A stretch of 64,000 nt of DNA, from assembly GCA_934277375.1 (NCBI GenBank), contig CAKQTZ010000005.1, positions 1 to 64,000 on the forward strand, given 5' to 3'. The stretch comes from an uncultured Coprococcus sp. GTDB lineage: Bacteria; Bacillota; Clostridia; Lachnospirales; Lachnospiraceae. Both the position numbers and the translations under genes were made by a program. The first letter of the stretch is position 1; each line of letters begins with the position of its first letter. Below, one piece after another: positions 16,298 through 23,888 of this stretch. The notes below the pieces were generated by a model that searched no databases, was not told where the DNA came from, and worked only from the letters and a program-made list of their open reading frames with translations.

Positions 16298-16467
16298 GGC
16301 TGTCAGCTCCTTTTTGCTAATAACACCCACAATATATCTAATTGAGAAAATGGTGTCAATGAATCGCGGGGGAATTTGGTGTATCTGAACCGTATCTTTG
16401 CCGAGGGGCAGTACGCTTTCCCAGTTAATATGTAAATACTTAATCTTCACAAATTTTTCACAAATAA

Positions 16468-16510
16468 TTAGCACTCACCTCTTGACACTGCTAGCATAGA
16501 GGACTATAAC
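16468..16510 (+). promoter_or_regulatory. CIRCE-like operator with sigma-A promoter, sister of the hsp20 promoter
   Basis: TTAGCACTC (16468-16476), nine bases, CACTGCTAG (16486-16494): the left half is perfect, the right half has three mismatches to CIRCE. -35 TTGACA (16482-16487), 17-bp spacer, -10 TATAAC (16505-16510). The bases after the -10 (ATAGTCAAAGATAAG) are identical to those after the hsp20 -10, so the two promoters share a common origin. Confidence 0.8.
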
Positions 16511-16625
16511 ATAGTCAAAGATAAGAAAAGGATAGCACAACCGGTGGTGCAGATGACCGTTCGGCATATGTACTGCAGATTTCTGTTATATAACATTTTA
16601 GGAAAACAGAAAGGAAGTGTTCAAA

Positions 16626-16751
16626 ATGGATAAGAACCCAAAGCATCCATTGAAGAAAAAGAAAGCAGTTCAGAAGGTATATGCAACAGCAAATCATAAC
16701 GCTGTAGCAGCTGAAGAACCAGCTACACCAAAGTCAAAAAAGCATAAGTAG
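16626..16751 (+). CDS. 41-residue lysine-rich small protein under a heat-shock-type promoter
   Basis: Starts MDKNPKHPLKKKKAVQKV and ends PATPKSKKHK. GGAAG lies about 8 bases before the ATG. Strongly basic (over 25% Lys) with two Lys clusters and an Ala/Glu/Pro middle, so probably disordered; nucleic-acid or ribosome binding is possible but unproven. The transcription unit copies that of hsp20: CIRCE-type promoter, shared early leader and a closely related terminator. Not recognised as a known family. Confidence 0.7.
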   Translation: MDKNPKHPLKKKKAVQKVYATANHNAVAAEEPATPKSKKHK

Positions 16752-16765
16752 TGATATGAGACGAA

Positions 16766-16808
16766 AGTCCCCCGTATCTGCACGAGGCAGGTATGGGGGA
16801 CTTTTTTA
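16766..16808 (+). terminator. Rho-independent terminator of the small lysine-rich gene
   Basis: AGTCCCCCGTATCTGC, loop ACGAG, GCAGGTATGGGGGACT, then TTTTTT. Arms and upper stem resemble the hsp20 terminator at 2541. Confidence 0.9.
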
Positions 16809-16828
16809 TCTGATTTTCATCTGCCTGA

Positions 16829-16957
16829 TTGCGATATATTGCGTATTATATAGATTATCTGGATATTGCACTTTGCGCACTATATGTAATAAACGAAAAG
16901 TATACTTTGCGTATTGCATATAAAATTATTGAATATTATTTTGCGTGTTGTTACAAT
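16829..16957 (+). promoter_or_regulatory. TTGCG array with 34-bp period over the promoter of the DUF4143-type ATPase
   Basis: TTGCG occurs at 16839, 16873, 16907 and 16941, exactly 34 bp apart, each followed by a T/C-purine-pyrimidine-T context (GTATT, GCACT, GTATT, GTGTT). A fifth TTGCG lies at 16829. The promoter is TTGAAT (16929-16934), 17 bp, TACAAT (16952-16957), and the last TTGCG unit falls inside its spacer. This suits cooperative repressor binding. The leader to the ATG at 16978 would be only about 14 bases. Confidence 0.6.
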
Positions 16958-16977
16958 ATATATAGGTGAGGAAGGTG

Positions 16978-18342
16978 ATGAATGTGATAAGTAGAAAAAT
17001 ATATAGCAAGATGCTTGAATGGAAGAACACTGTGCATGGCACAAAGGCGTTATTGATTGAAGGGGCACGCCGAATTGGAAAGTCTACAGTGGCAGAAGAA
17101 TTTGGGAAAAAAGAATATAAAAGCTATGTAATAATAGATTTCAATAAGGCCAGCAGGAAAATTACAGAATGTTTTGATGATATAACAAATCTTGACATTT
17201 TTTTTCAGACAATATCATTGGAGTATAATACACGGCTATATGAACGGGAATCACTTATTATTTTTGATGAAATACAGAAATTTCCCAAGGCGAGGGAGAC
17301 GATAAAATATCTTGTTGCTGATGGAAGGTATGATTATATAGAGACCGGATCTTTGATCTCCATTCGGGAAAATGTCGATAATATTACCATTCCATCAGAA
17401 GAACGAAAGCTGAAGATGTTTCCTGTGGATTTTGAAGAATTTATGGTGTATATGGATGAAGACATTTTACTGGAGTATATCAAGGAGCATCTTAAAGAAA
17501 AGAAGCCGATGGATTTAAAATTTCATCAGAAGGCGATGCATCTTTTTAAGGAGTATATGCTGGTAGGTGGAATGCCCCAGGCTGTTGTGGCTTTCAGGGA
17601 AAATGCCAGGGATTTTGCTGCCGCAGATGTTGAAAAGAGGGACATCATATCGCTTTACCGAGATGATATTAAAAAGTCAGCGAAACGTTACAATTCCAGG
17701 GTGTCAGCAATTTTTGAAAATATCCCTGCGTATCTGTCAACTCATGAAAAAAGAATTATACTCAGTGATATAGAGAGCAATGCAACATTTGCAAAGTATG
17801 ATGACCCGCTTTTTTGGCTGGATGACTCAATGATATGTAACCTGTGCTATAAATGTAATGATCCCAATGTTGGATTTGCTTTAAATAAAAATGAGTCATA
17901 TGTAAAATGTTACATGGGAGACACAGGGCTGCTTATCAGTCTTGCATTCAATGAAAACGAGATTATGGAACAGCAGTTATATAAACAGATCATGGATGAA
18001 AGGCTGTCTCTTAATCAGGGAATGATCTATGAAAATATGATTTCTCAAATGATCGTGGCCATGGGGAAAAAGCTATATTTTTATACAAGGTATAGTGAAG
18101 AAAAGCACAGAAATGACATTGAGATAGATTTCCTGCTTTCAAACGAAAGTAAAATGAATTTTAAGATGTATCCATTTGAGGTAAAATCATCAAAGAACTA
18201 TTCGGCTATATCACTTGGCCGTTTTAAGGAAATTTATGGTAAGAAAATATCAGTCCCATATATTATTCATCCAAAGAATTATTCTGTTTATGGGGATATT
18301 GTAAAGATTCCGCCATATATGTTTCCGTTTGTTTTTGATTAG
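16978..18342 (+). CDS. AAA+ ATPase with DUF4143 nuclease-like C-terminus
   Basis: 454 residues from the ATG at 16978, downstream of GAGGAAGG; a GTG at 16966 lies too close to the predicted transcript start. Walker A GARRIGKS at 29-36 and Walker B SLIIFDEIQKF. The C-terminal DUF4143 region carries EIDFLL and PFEVKSS, an E-x-D...E-x-K pattern of PD-(D/E)xK folds. The family is abundant in gut bacteria and of unknown role. Monocistronic, with its own array-controlled promoter. Confidence 0.85.
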   Translation: MNVISRKIYSKMLEWKNTVHGTKALLIEGARRIGKSTVAEEFGKKEYKSYVIIDFNKASRKITECFDDITNLDIFFQTISLEYNTRLYERESLIIFDEIQKFPKARETIKYLVADGRYDYIETGSLISIRENVDNITIPSEERKLKMFPVDFEEFMVYMDEDILLEYIKEHLKEKKPMDLKFHQKAMHLFKEYMLVGGMPQAVVAFRENARDFAAADVEKRDIISLYRDDIKKSAKRYNSRVSAIFENIPAYLSTHEKRIILSDIESNATFAKYDDPLFWLDDSMICNLCYKCNDPNVGFALNKNESYVKCYMGDTGLLISLAFNENEIMEQQLYKQIMDERLSLNQGMIYENMISQMIVAMGKKLYFYTRYSEEKHRNDIEIDFLLSNESKMNFKMYPFEVKSSKNYSAISLGRFKEIYGKKISVPYIIHPKNYSVYGDIVKIPPYMFPFVFD

Positions 18343-18408
18343 TTTACAGGTGAAAATGTGTTTTTAAGAAACTATTGGTGTAAGTAAGATAGAAAAGGAT
18401 GGTGCAGG

Positions 18409-19110
18409 ATGAGCTACGTAGAATTTCGTGATGTAAAGAAAGTATACAAGACAGGTGAGGTGGAGATCAATGCTCTCCGCGATGTGAATTTCGAGATAGA
18501 AAAGGGAGAGTTCTGTGTCATAGTCGGAGCCTCCGGTGCGGGCAAGACTACTATCTTGAATATACTTGGCGGTATGGATACTCTGACAAGCGGCAGCGTG
18601 AAGCTGGATGGAAATGAGATATCAACGCTGAATAAGAGACAGCTCACGGCGTACAGAAGGTATGATGTGGGATTCGTGTTCCAGTTCTACAATCTGGTAC
18701 AGAACCTCACAGCGCTTGAGAATGTGGAGCTTGCAGCCCAGATATGCAAGGAACCGCTGGATGCTGCTACGGTTCTGAAGCAGGTGGGACTTGAGGACCG
18801 TATGGCGAACTTCCCGGCACAGCTCTCAGGTGGTGAGCAGCAGAGGGTTGCCATAGCGAGGGCACTTGCAAAGAATCCAAAGCTTCTGCTCTGTGATGAG
18901 CCGACCGGAGCGCTGGATTACAACACAGGCAAGGCTGTGTTGAAGCTCCTTCAGGATACATGCAGAAATACGGGAACGACAGTTATAGTCATAACGCACA
19001 ATCAGGCACTCACAGCCATGGCTGACAGAGTCATCACGGTTAAGAGCGGAACTGTGGAGAAAGTGGTTATGAATGATAACATCAGGAACGTTGAGGATCT
19101 GGAATGGTAG
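18409..19110 (+). CDS. ABC transporter ATP-binding protein, MacB/LolD type
   Basis: 233 residues. Walker [10 protein letters not shown] (40-48), signature [15 protein letters not shown] and Walker [13 protein letters not shown] are all intact. This subclass powers FtsX-type permeases acting on peptides, lipids or envelope components. The permease gene follows after 7 bases, so the two form one transporter. Confidence 0.92.
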   Translation: MSYVEFRDVKKVYKTGEVEINALRDVNFEIEKGEFCVIVGASGAGKTTILNILGGMDTLTSGSVKLDGNEISTLNKRQLTAYRRYDVGFVFQFYNLVQNLTALENVELAAQICKEPLDAATVLKQVGLEDRMANFPAQLSGGEQQRVAIARALAKNPKLLLCDEPTGALDYNTGKAVLKLLQDTCRNTGTTVIVITHNQALTAMADRVITVKSGTVEKVVMNDNIRNVEDLEW

Positions 19111-19117
19111 GTGGCCT

Positions 19118-21625
19118 ATGAAATCAATGATGAGACGCACGACATTTCGTGAAATAAAAAATACATTTGGAAGATTCGCAGCCATCATGGCGATCATAGC
19201 TCTGGGCGTGGGATTCTTCTCGGGGCTCAAGATGACGAAGCCGGACATGATGAATACCATATCGAATTTCCTTGACAAGGGAAATTTCTATGATCTGCAT
19301 CTTCTGTCAACTCTGGGATATACGGATGATGACGTGGATTCATTTGCCGGGGAGAAGGATGTGCTGTACGCAGAGGGCGGTTACAGCCTGGATGTCCTAT
19401 ATAAGAACCATGGTGAAAATGACAGGGTGTTGAAGACTATGTCAGTCCCGGAAAACATCAACAAACTGAGCCTTGTGGACGGGCGCATGCCGGAAAAGGA
19501 TGATGAATGTGTTGTAGATGCCAAGATGGACAGCATAAAGATAGGTGATGTCATAGAGGTGGCAGATGACGATGCAGCAGAAGGTGATGGCAGCAGTACA
19601 CAGGATATCCTTAAGGTGAAGAAGTTCACCGTTGTCGGAACTGTCAACTCACCGCTTTATATTAATTTTGAAAGAGGCACCACAACCCTTGGAAACGGTA
19701 AGATCGCGGGATTTGTATATGTCAGCCCTGAAGCATTTGACAGTGAATGCTACACCGATGTATATGTGAAATTTGACAGAAAGTTTGATCTGTATGCCGA
19801 TGAGTACGAAGACTATATAGATGACAGGAAGGACGAATGGGAGTCAATATGCAAGACCAGTGTGTTAGGCAGGTATAAGGATATCCTCATGGCAAAGGGT
19901 ATGACGGAGGATATGGTGAAGGACATAACGCTGGATGATGCAGATGGTGTGAACTATTACATACTCGGCAGGGAGACGAATATCGGATATGTCTGTTTTG
20001 AGAGTGATTCAGACATAGTAAATGGAGTTGCGAAGGTTTTCCCTGTATTTTTCATATTGGTTGCAGTGCTTGTGTGTATGACTACCATGAACAGGATGGT
20101 TGAGGAGCAGCGATCTATGATAGGTATGCTGAAGGCTCTCGGCTATGGCAAGGCGGCGATCATGGGAAAATATATGATCTATTCGGGAACTGCGGCTGTG
20201 GTAGGCTGTGCAGGTGGATATCTTATAGGTACATATGTATTCCCGGAGGTTATCTGGTATGCGTATAATATGATGTATATACATCTGCCGCTTGAGAGAA
20301 CCACAGACTGGACGCTGATTATTGGTGTGCTGGCAGCCTCGCTTATGTGCACTGTTGGCACAACCTGGTTTTCCTGCAGATATGAGCTTTCTGAGACTGC
20401 TGCAAGCCTTATGAGGCCTAAGGCTCCAAAACCGGGCAAAAGGGTGTTCCTTGAGCATATCCCATTTATATGGAAGAGACTGAAATTTCTGAGAAAGGTA
20501 AGTGTCAGAAATGTATTCAGATATAAGAAACGATTTTTCATGATGATAATAGGAATAAGCGGCTGTACTGCGCTGCTGCTTACAGGCTTTGGAATAAACG
20601 ATTCCATAAGCGGATTTGCGGACAATCAGTATGGGGAGATACAGGTCGGAGATGGAGTGATAACGCTGAATACATCGATTGCGGGTGATGGAGAAGATGA
20701 GCGCTTCAGTAGTCTGAAAGACCGGCTGGAGGAGGATACATCCTGCTATGATCTCGTCAGTGAATCTAGCTGGGATCTGGTGTGTGACGGAGGCGTAAAG
20801 TCCGTGAACATGGTCATCATGGAAGAACCTGAGCATGTTGACAGGTATATGAAATTTGCAGATAAAGATGGTGAGAAGATAGAATATCCGGGCAAAGGGG
20901 AAGCTGTGATCAATACTGCGCTGGCAGATCAGTACGACCTCAAAACAGGCGATGTAATAACGGTCAGAGACAGCGAGATGAAAGAGATAAGAGTCTCCAT
21001 ATCAGGCATATTCAGGAATCATGTATACAACTATGTGTATGTCTCACCTGAAACATATGAGGATCAGATGGGGGATGCACCTCAGTACAAATCGGTGTAT
21101 TTCAATCTTAAGGAAGGCGCAGATTCGCATGAGATATCTGCAGATCTCATGGGTGATGCAGAGACCGCATCAGTGACTATCAACAAGGATATGAAGAACA
21201 GGATATCCAAGATGATGGAGAGTCTGAATTATATAGTAATTGTAGTTATACTCTCGGCGGGTGCGCTTGCATTTATCGTTCTCTACAACCTGACAAATAT
21301 CAATATCACAGAGCGCCTCAGGGAGATAGCGACCATAAAGGTTCTGGGATTTTTCAAAAACGAGACTTCAGCATATGTGTTTAGGGAAAACAGAGTCCTG
21401 ACGACATTCGGAATCGCTGTGGGACTTGTGCTTGGAGTGTTTTTACATGCATTTGTCATAGGGCAGATCAAGGTGGATATGGTTGCATTTGATACATATA
21501 TAGCACCGATGAGCTATGTGTACAGTATAGTGCTGACATTTGTGTTCAATTTCCTTGTCAACAGAGTCATGTCAGTCAAGCTTGATAAGATAAATATGGC
21601 GGAATCGCTTAAGTCGGTGGAGTAG
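19118..21625 (+). CDS. ABC transporter permease with two FtsX domains
   Basis: 835 residues from the ATG at 19118 (GGTAGGTGG upstream). One N-terminal membrane segment (about 20-40), a large extracellular domain, a first three-helix FtsX block near 310-440 (VFPVFFILVAVLVCMTTMNR, RSMIGMLKALGYGKAAIMGK), a second signal-like helix near 485 (IGISGCTALLLTGFGIND), a second extracellular domain and a final FtsX block (about 705-825). The typical ABC-coupling loop LREIATIKVLGFFKNE is present. The exported or released substrate is unknown. Confidence 0.88.
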   Translation: MKSMMRRTTFREIKNTFGRFAAIMAIIALGVGFFSGLKMTKPDMMNTISNFLDKGNFYDLHLLSTLGYTDDDVDSFAGEKDVLYAEGGYSLDVLYKNHGENDRVLKTMSVPENINKLSLVDGRMPEKDDECVVDAKMDSIKIGDVIEVADDDAAEGDGSSTQDILKVKKFTVVGTVNSPLYINFERGTTTLGNGKIAGFVYVSPEAFDSECYTDVYVKFDRKFDLYADEYEDYIDDRKDEWESICKTSVLGRYKDILMAKGMTEDMVKDITLDDADGVNYYILGRETNIGYVCFESDSDIVNGVAKVFPVFFILVAVLVCMTTMNRMVEEQRSMIGMLKALGYGKAAIMGKYMIYSGTAAVVGCAGGYLIGTYVFPEVIWYAYNMMYIHLPLERTTDWTLIIGVLAASLMCTVGTTWFSCRYELSETAASLMRPKAPKPGKRVFLEHIPFIWKRLKFLRKVSVRNVFRYKKRFFMMIIGISGCTALLLTGFGINDSISGFADNQYGEIQVGDGVITLNTSIAGDGEDERFSSLKDRLEEDTSCYDLVSESSWDLVCDGGVKSVNMVIMEEPEHVDRYMKFADKDGEKIEYPGKGEAVINTALADQYDLKTGDVITVRDSEMKEIRVSISGIFRNHVYNYVYVSPETYEDQMGDAPQYKSVYFNLKEGADSHEISADLMGDAETASVTINKDMKNRISKMMESLNYIVIVVILSAGALAFIVLYNLTNINITERLREIATIKVLGFFKNETSAYVFRENRVLTTFGIAVGLVLGVFLHAFVIGQIKVDMVAFDTYIAPMSYVYSIVLTFVFNFLVNRVMSVKLDKINMAESLKSVE

Positions 21626-21994
21626 GATAAAATCGCAGAGAGTGGAAAGGGATAGAAATGAAAAAGGGGTTAATATAGAGTCTGTAGCTGTACCTGTCCG
21701 TGCTGAGGCAATGTTTGACAGACTGACTGCAGCGGAGCAGAACGGTAATCAGCTGGATGTTATGGATGCTGAGTTTGGAAAGCCGCTGTCCATGCCGGCG
21801 GTGTGGTCCTGGGATTTTAGATGAAGATCAATGTAAAATAAATACGTATGCCGATACTGACAATAAGGCTGGAAAAACGTAAACTGTTGATGTATGATGT
21901 CATTAATCAGGTCGTAGCGTACGAATCATGACATAAGCGCTGATGGTAGAGCGAGAGGATACGTGACAGACAGTTATACAAGGAGGATTACAAC
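21626..21994 (+). other. Gap between the ABC permease and xpt genes
   Basis: About 370 bases. A weak open frame with a GTG start (21642-21824) has no good family or ribosome support. The last 150 bases contain GTCATTAATCAGG...AATCATGAC pairing arms (about 21899-21935) and could be a structured leader for xpt. I do not see the conserved purine-riboswitch core, so no riboswitch is called. Confidence 0.4.
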
Positions 21995-22576
21995 GTGAAC
22001 TTTTTGGAAGAGAGAATAATGAAGGACGGAATAGTTAAGGAGGGCAACGTGCTCAAAGTGGACAGTTTCCTTAACCATCAGATGGATATCCGCCTGTTTG
22101 ATCAGATAGGTGAGGAGTTCAAGAAGAGATTTGAAGGAGCTGAGATCAACAAGATACTAACCATAGAGGCATCAGGAATAGGAATTGCATGTGTCGTGGC
22201 AAGACATTTTGACGTGCCTGTTGTATTTGCAAAGAAGTCGAAGAGTATTAACATAGAGGGTGATGTGTATGTGGCAGAGGTTGAGTCATTCACACACAAG
22301 TGCAAGAACCAGGTTATCGTGTCCAAGAAGTTTATCAATCCTGAGGACAAGATCCTTATCATAGATGATTTCCTTGCAAATGGATGTGCCCTTCAGGGAC
22401 TTATCTCCATTGTGAAGTCAGCCGGAGCCAGTGTAGAGGGAATCGGAATAGCAGTTGAGAAGGGATTCCAGACAGGCGGACAGGTTATAAGGAATCTTGG
22501 TTATCACCTTGAGTCACTGGCCATCGTGGATAGCATGGATGCAGCTACTGGAGAGATCAAGTTCAGAGAGCAGTAG
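21995..22576 (+). CDS. xpt: Xanthine phosphoribosyltransferase
   Basis: 193 residues, the usual length. It converts xanthine and PRPP to XMP in purine salvage. The PRPP-binding loop [11 protein letters not shown] is at 120-130, and the N-terminal [14 protein letters not shown], the LTIEASGIG block and FAKKSKS are characteristic of Xpt. A GTG start is used, with AAGGAGG about 9 bases upstream. Confidence 0.93.
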   Translation: MNFLEERIMKDGIVKEGNVLKVDSFLNHQMDIRLFDQIGEEFKKRFEGAEINKILTIEASGIGIACVVARHFDVPVVFAKKSKSINIEGDVYVAEVESFTHKCKNQVIVSKKFINPEDKILIIDDFLANGCALQGLISIVKSAGASVEGIGIAVEKGFQTGGQVIRNLGYHLESLAIVDSMDAATGEIKFREQ

Positions 22577-22611
22577 GATCGCTGCGGGATATTTGCTGAG
22601 AGGTGGGGTAT

Positions 22612-23406
22612 ATGGGAAATAACAATTTAGAAGAAAAAAATGTTTCTATGCCTGAGAAAATTGGAGGCGTAATATTTGGCATATGGTTTGTTGCCAGTAT
22701 TATAGCCGGATTTGTTGCAAGTGAGATCGGAACGGATGCTGTTATGCTTGTTGTGGGGCAGTTTTTTGCCGGGATAGTTCTTGTCATAATTCTAAAGACT
22801 CTTATTCCGACGATTAAGAAGCGAAAGCGGGGGAGCATCATCGGTATAGTGTTTATATCTGTGTTTGTCGGTGCTGCATCGGCGCTGATATGGGCGGCGT
22901 GTGCTGTGAAAGATGGCTCTTTTGCGGATAAGATAGTATTGCTCCCGGAACGGATATTGGGGAGAGAAAATTGCAATGTTGGAGCATTTTATGCAGAGAT
23001 ATTTGCCTGTGCATTCTTTGTGGTCGGTGCAATAACACTGCTCTCTGTGATATGTAAGAGAAAAGCGCTTGAGCGAAGATGTTCATTTACTGTGAAAGCT
23101 GTATGCCATGATGTACGTGCAGATATGAGACAGAATACGAGAGCCGGCAGAGGATATCCGGAGGCGGGAGTATTTGAATTTACATACAGGGATAAGCAGT
23201 ATAAAGTGTATGAGCAGACATATGTATATGGACTGAATATAAGTAAAGGCGATGTGGTATATCTTTATATCAACCCAGAAAATCCGTACGAATTTTATCT
23301 GGAAAACAGTGGTATATTCAGCAGTCAGGCGATATGGTCAGCAGTTTTTTTGATGGTTATATCAGGTTTGATGGCCGCAGGCTGCAATTTGTTGATTTTT
23401 AGGTGA
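22612..23406 (+). CDS. Membrane protein with DUF3592-like domain
   Basis: 264 residues from the ATG at 22612 (GAGAGGTGG upstream). Four to five hydrophobic helices: about 20-65, 80-100, 130-155 and a final one near 240-260. A soluble segment between (about 165-230) contains GVFEFTYRDKQYKVYEQ and YLYINPENPYEFYL, resembling DUF3592, which often accompanies membrane proteins of unknown function. No terminator separates it from xpt, so read-through is possible. Confidence 0.65.
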   Translation: MGNNNLEEKNVSMPEKIGGVIFGIWFVASIIAGFVASEIGTDAVMLVVGQFFAGIVLVIILKTLIPTIKKRKRGSIIGIVFISVFVGAASALIWAACAVKDGSFADKIVLLPERILGRENCNVGAFYAEIFACAFFVVGAITLLSVICKRKALERRCSFTVKAVCHDVRADMRQNTRAGRGYPEAGVFEFTYRDKQYKVYEQTYVYGLNISKGDVVYLYINPENPYEFYLENSGIFSSQAIWSAVFLMVISGLMAAGCNLLIFR

Positions 23407-23553
23407 AAAAAGTACAGTTGTCTATATAAAAACGGGGAAATCGTGCTAGAATGTGACATATGAATTCAGATGGAGGGTTGCGGTTGCATGAATATCATGG
23501 CGCAGTGTGATCACAGTCACCTGAACAAAATGGAGGCTGAGAGGAGAACTGAG

Positions 23554-23823
23554 ATGAACAAATTATATGATTTCAATATAGATATGAAACTTAGGCTGTT
23601 TTATGTCCTTGTGTGGACTGCGTGCATAACAAACACTCTTGGAATAGTGGCGACAGCACTTTTTCTCAGCGACAAATGGAGAATTGCCGGTACTGGATTA
23701 TTGGTATTGTTTGACGGTGCTTTTATCGTATGGAGACTTCACAGCTCGGAGCTGCTTGCAAGGCTGTATTCCACAATGAAGATATGCTCGTCAAGCTGTT
23801 TGATATCGCAAGAATGTTTATAA
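23554..23823 (+). CDS. Small membrane protein, hypothetical
   Basis: 89 residues from the ATG at 23554 (GAGGAGAA upstream); the frame is open from 23470. Two hydrophobic segments (LFYVLVWTACITNTLGIVAT and IAGTGLLVLFDGAFIVW). The Cys/Ser-rich C-terminus (KICSSSCLISQECL) looks out of character. The +1 frame continues with LFDIARMFIIKNSQVY, so a frameshifted longer gene is possible. Confidence 0.45.
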   Translation: MNKLYDFNIDMKLRLFYVLVWTACITNTLGIVATALFLSDKWRIAGTGLLVLFDGAFIVWRLHSSELLARLYSTMKICSSSCLISQECL

Positions 23824-23831
23824 TAAAAAAT

Positions 23832-23874
23832 AGCCAGGTGTATGTTCTCCAATTTGGAGAATATGCACCTGGCT
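23832..23874 (-). terminator. Rho-independent terminator of the GH13 gene
   Basis: A 43-bp near-perfect palindrome, AGCCAGGTG...CACCTGGCT with inner TTCTCCA/TGGAGAA. On the minus strand it is followed by ATTTTTTATTA, the stronger direction; the plus strand has only GTTTCT. Likely shared by the converging genes. Confidence 0.85.
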
Positions 23875-23888
23875 GTTTCTACGTAATT

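Noticed and set aside
15845..16474. Full-length 209-residue start for the secreted protein
   Set aside because: It would overlap the divergent CIRCE-like promoter; AAGGAGC and the signal-like segment place the start at 16297.
21642..21824. 60-residue protein gene
   Set aside because: GTG start, no family resemblance; the sequence looks like unselected DNA after the ABC permease gene.
21835..21994. Purine riboswitch upstream of xpt
   Set aside because: Xpt genes often carry one, but the conserved core and loop sequences are not visible here; only a weak pairing is seen.
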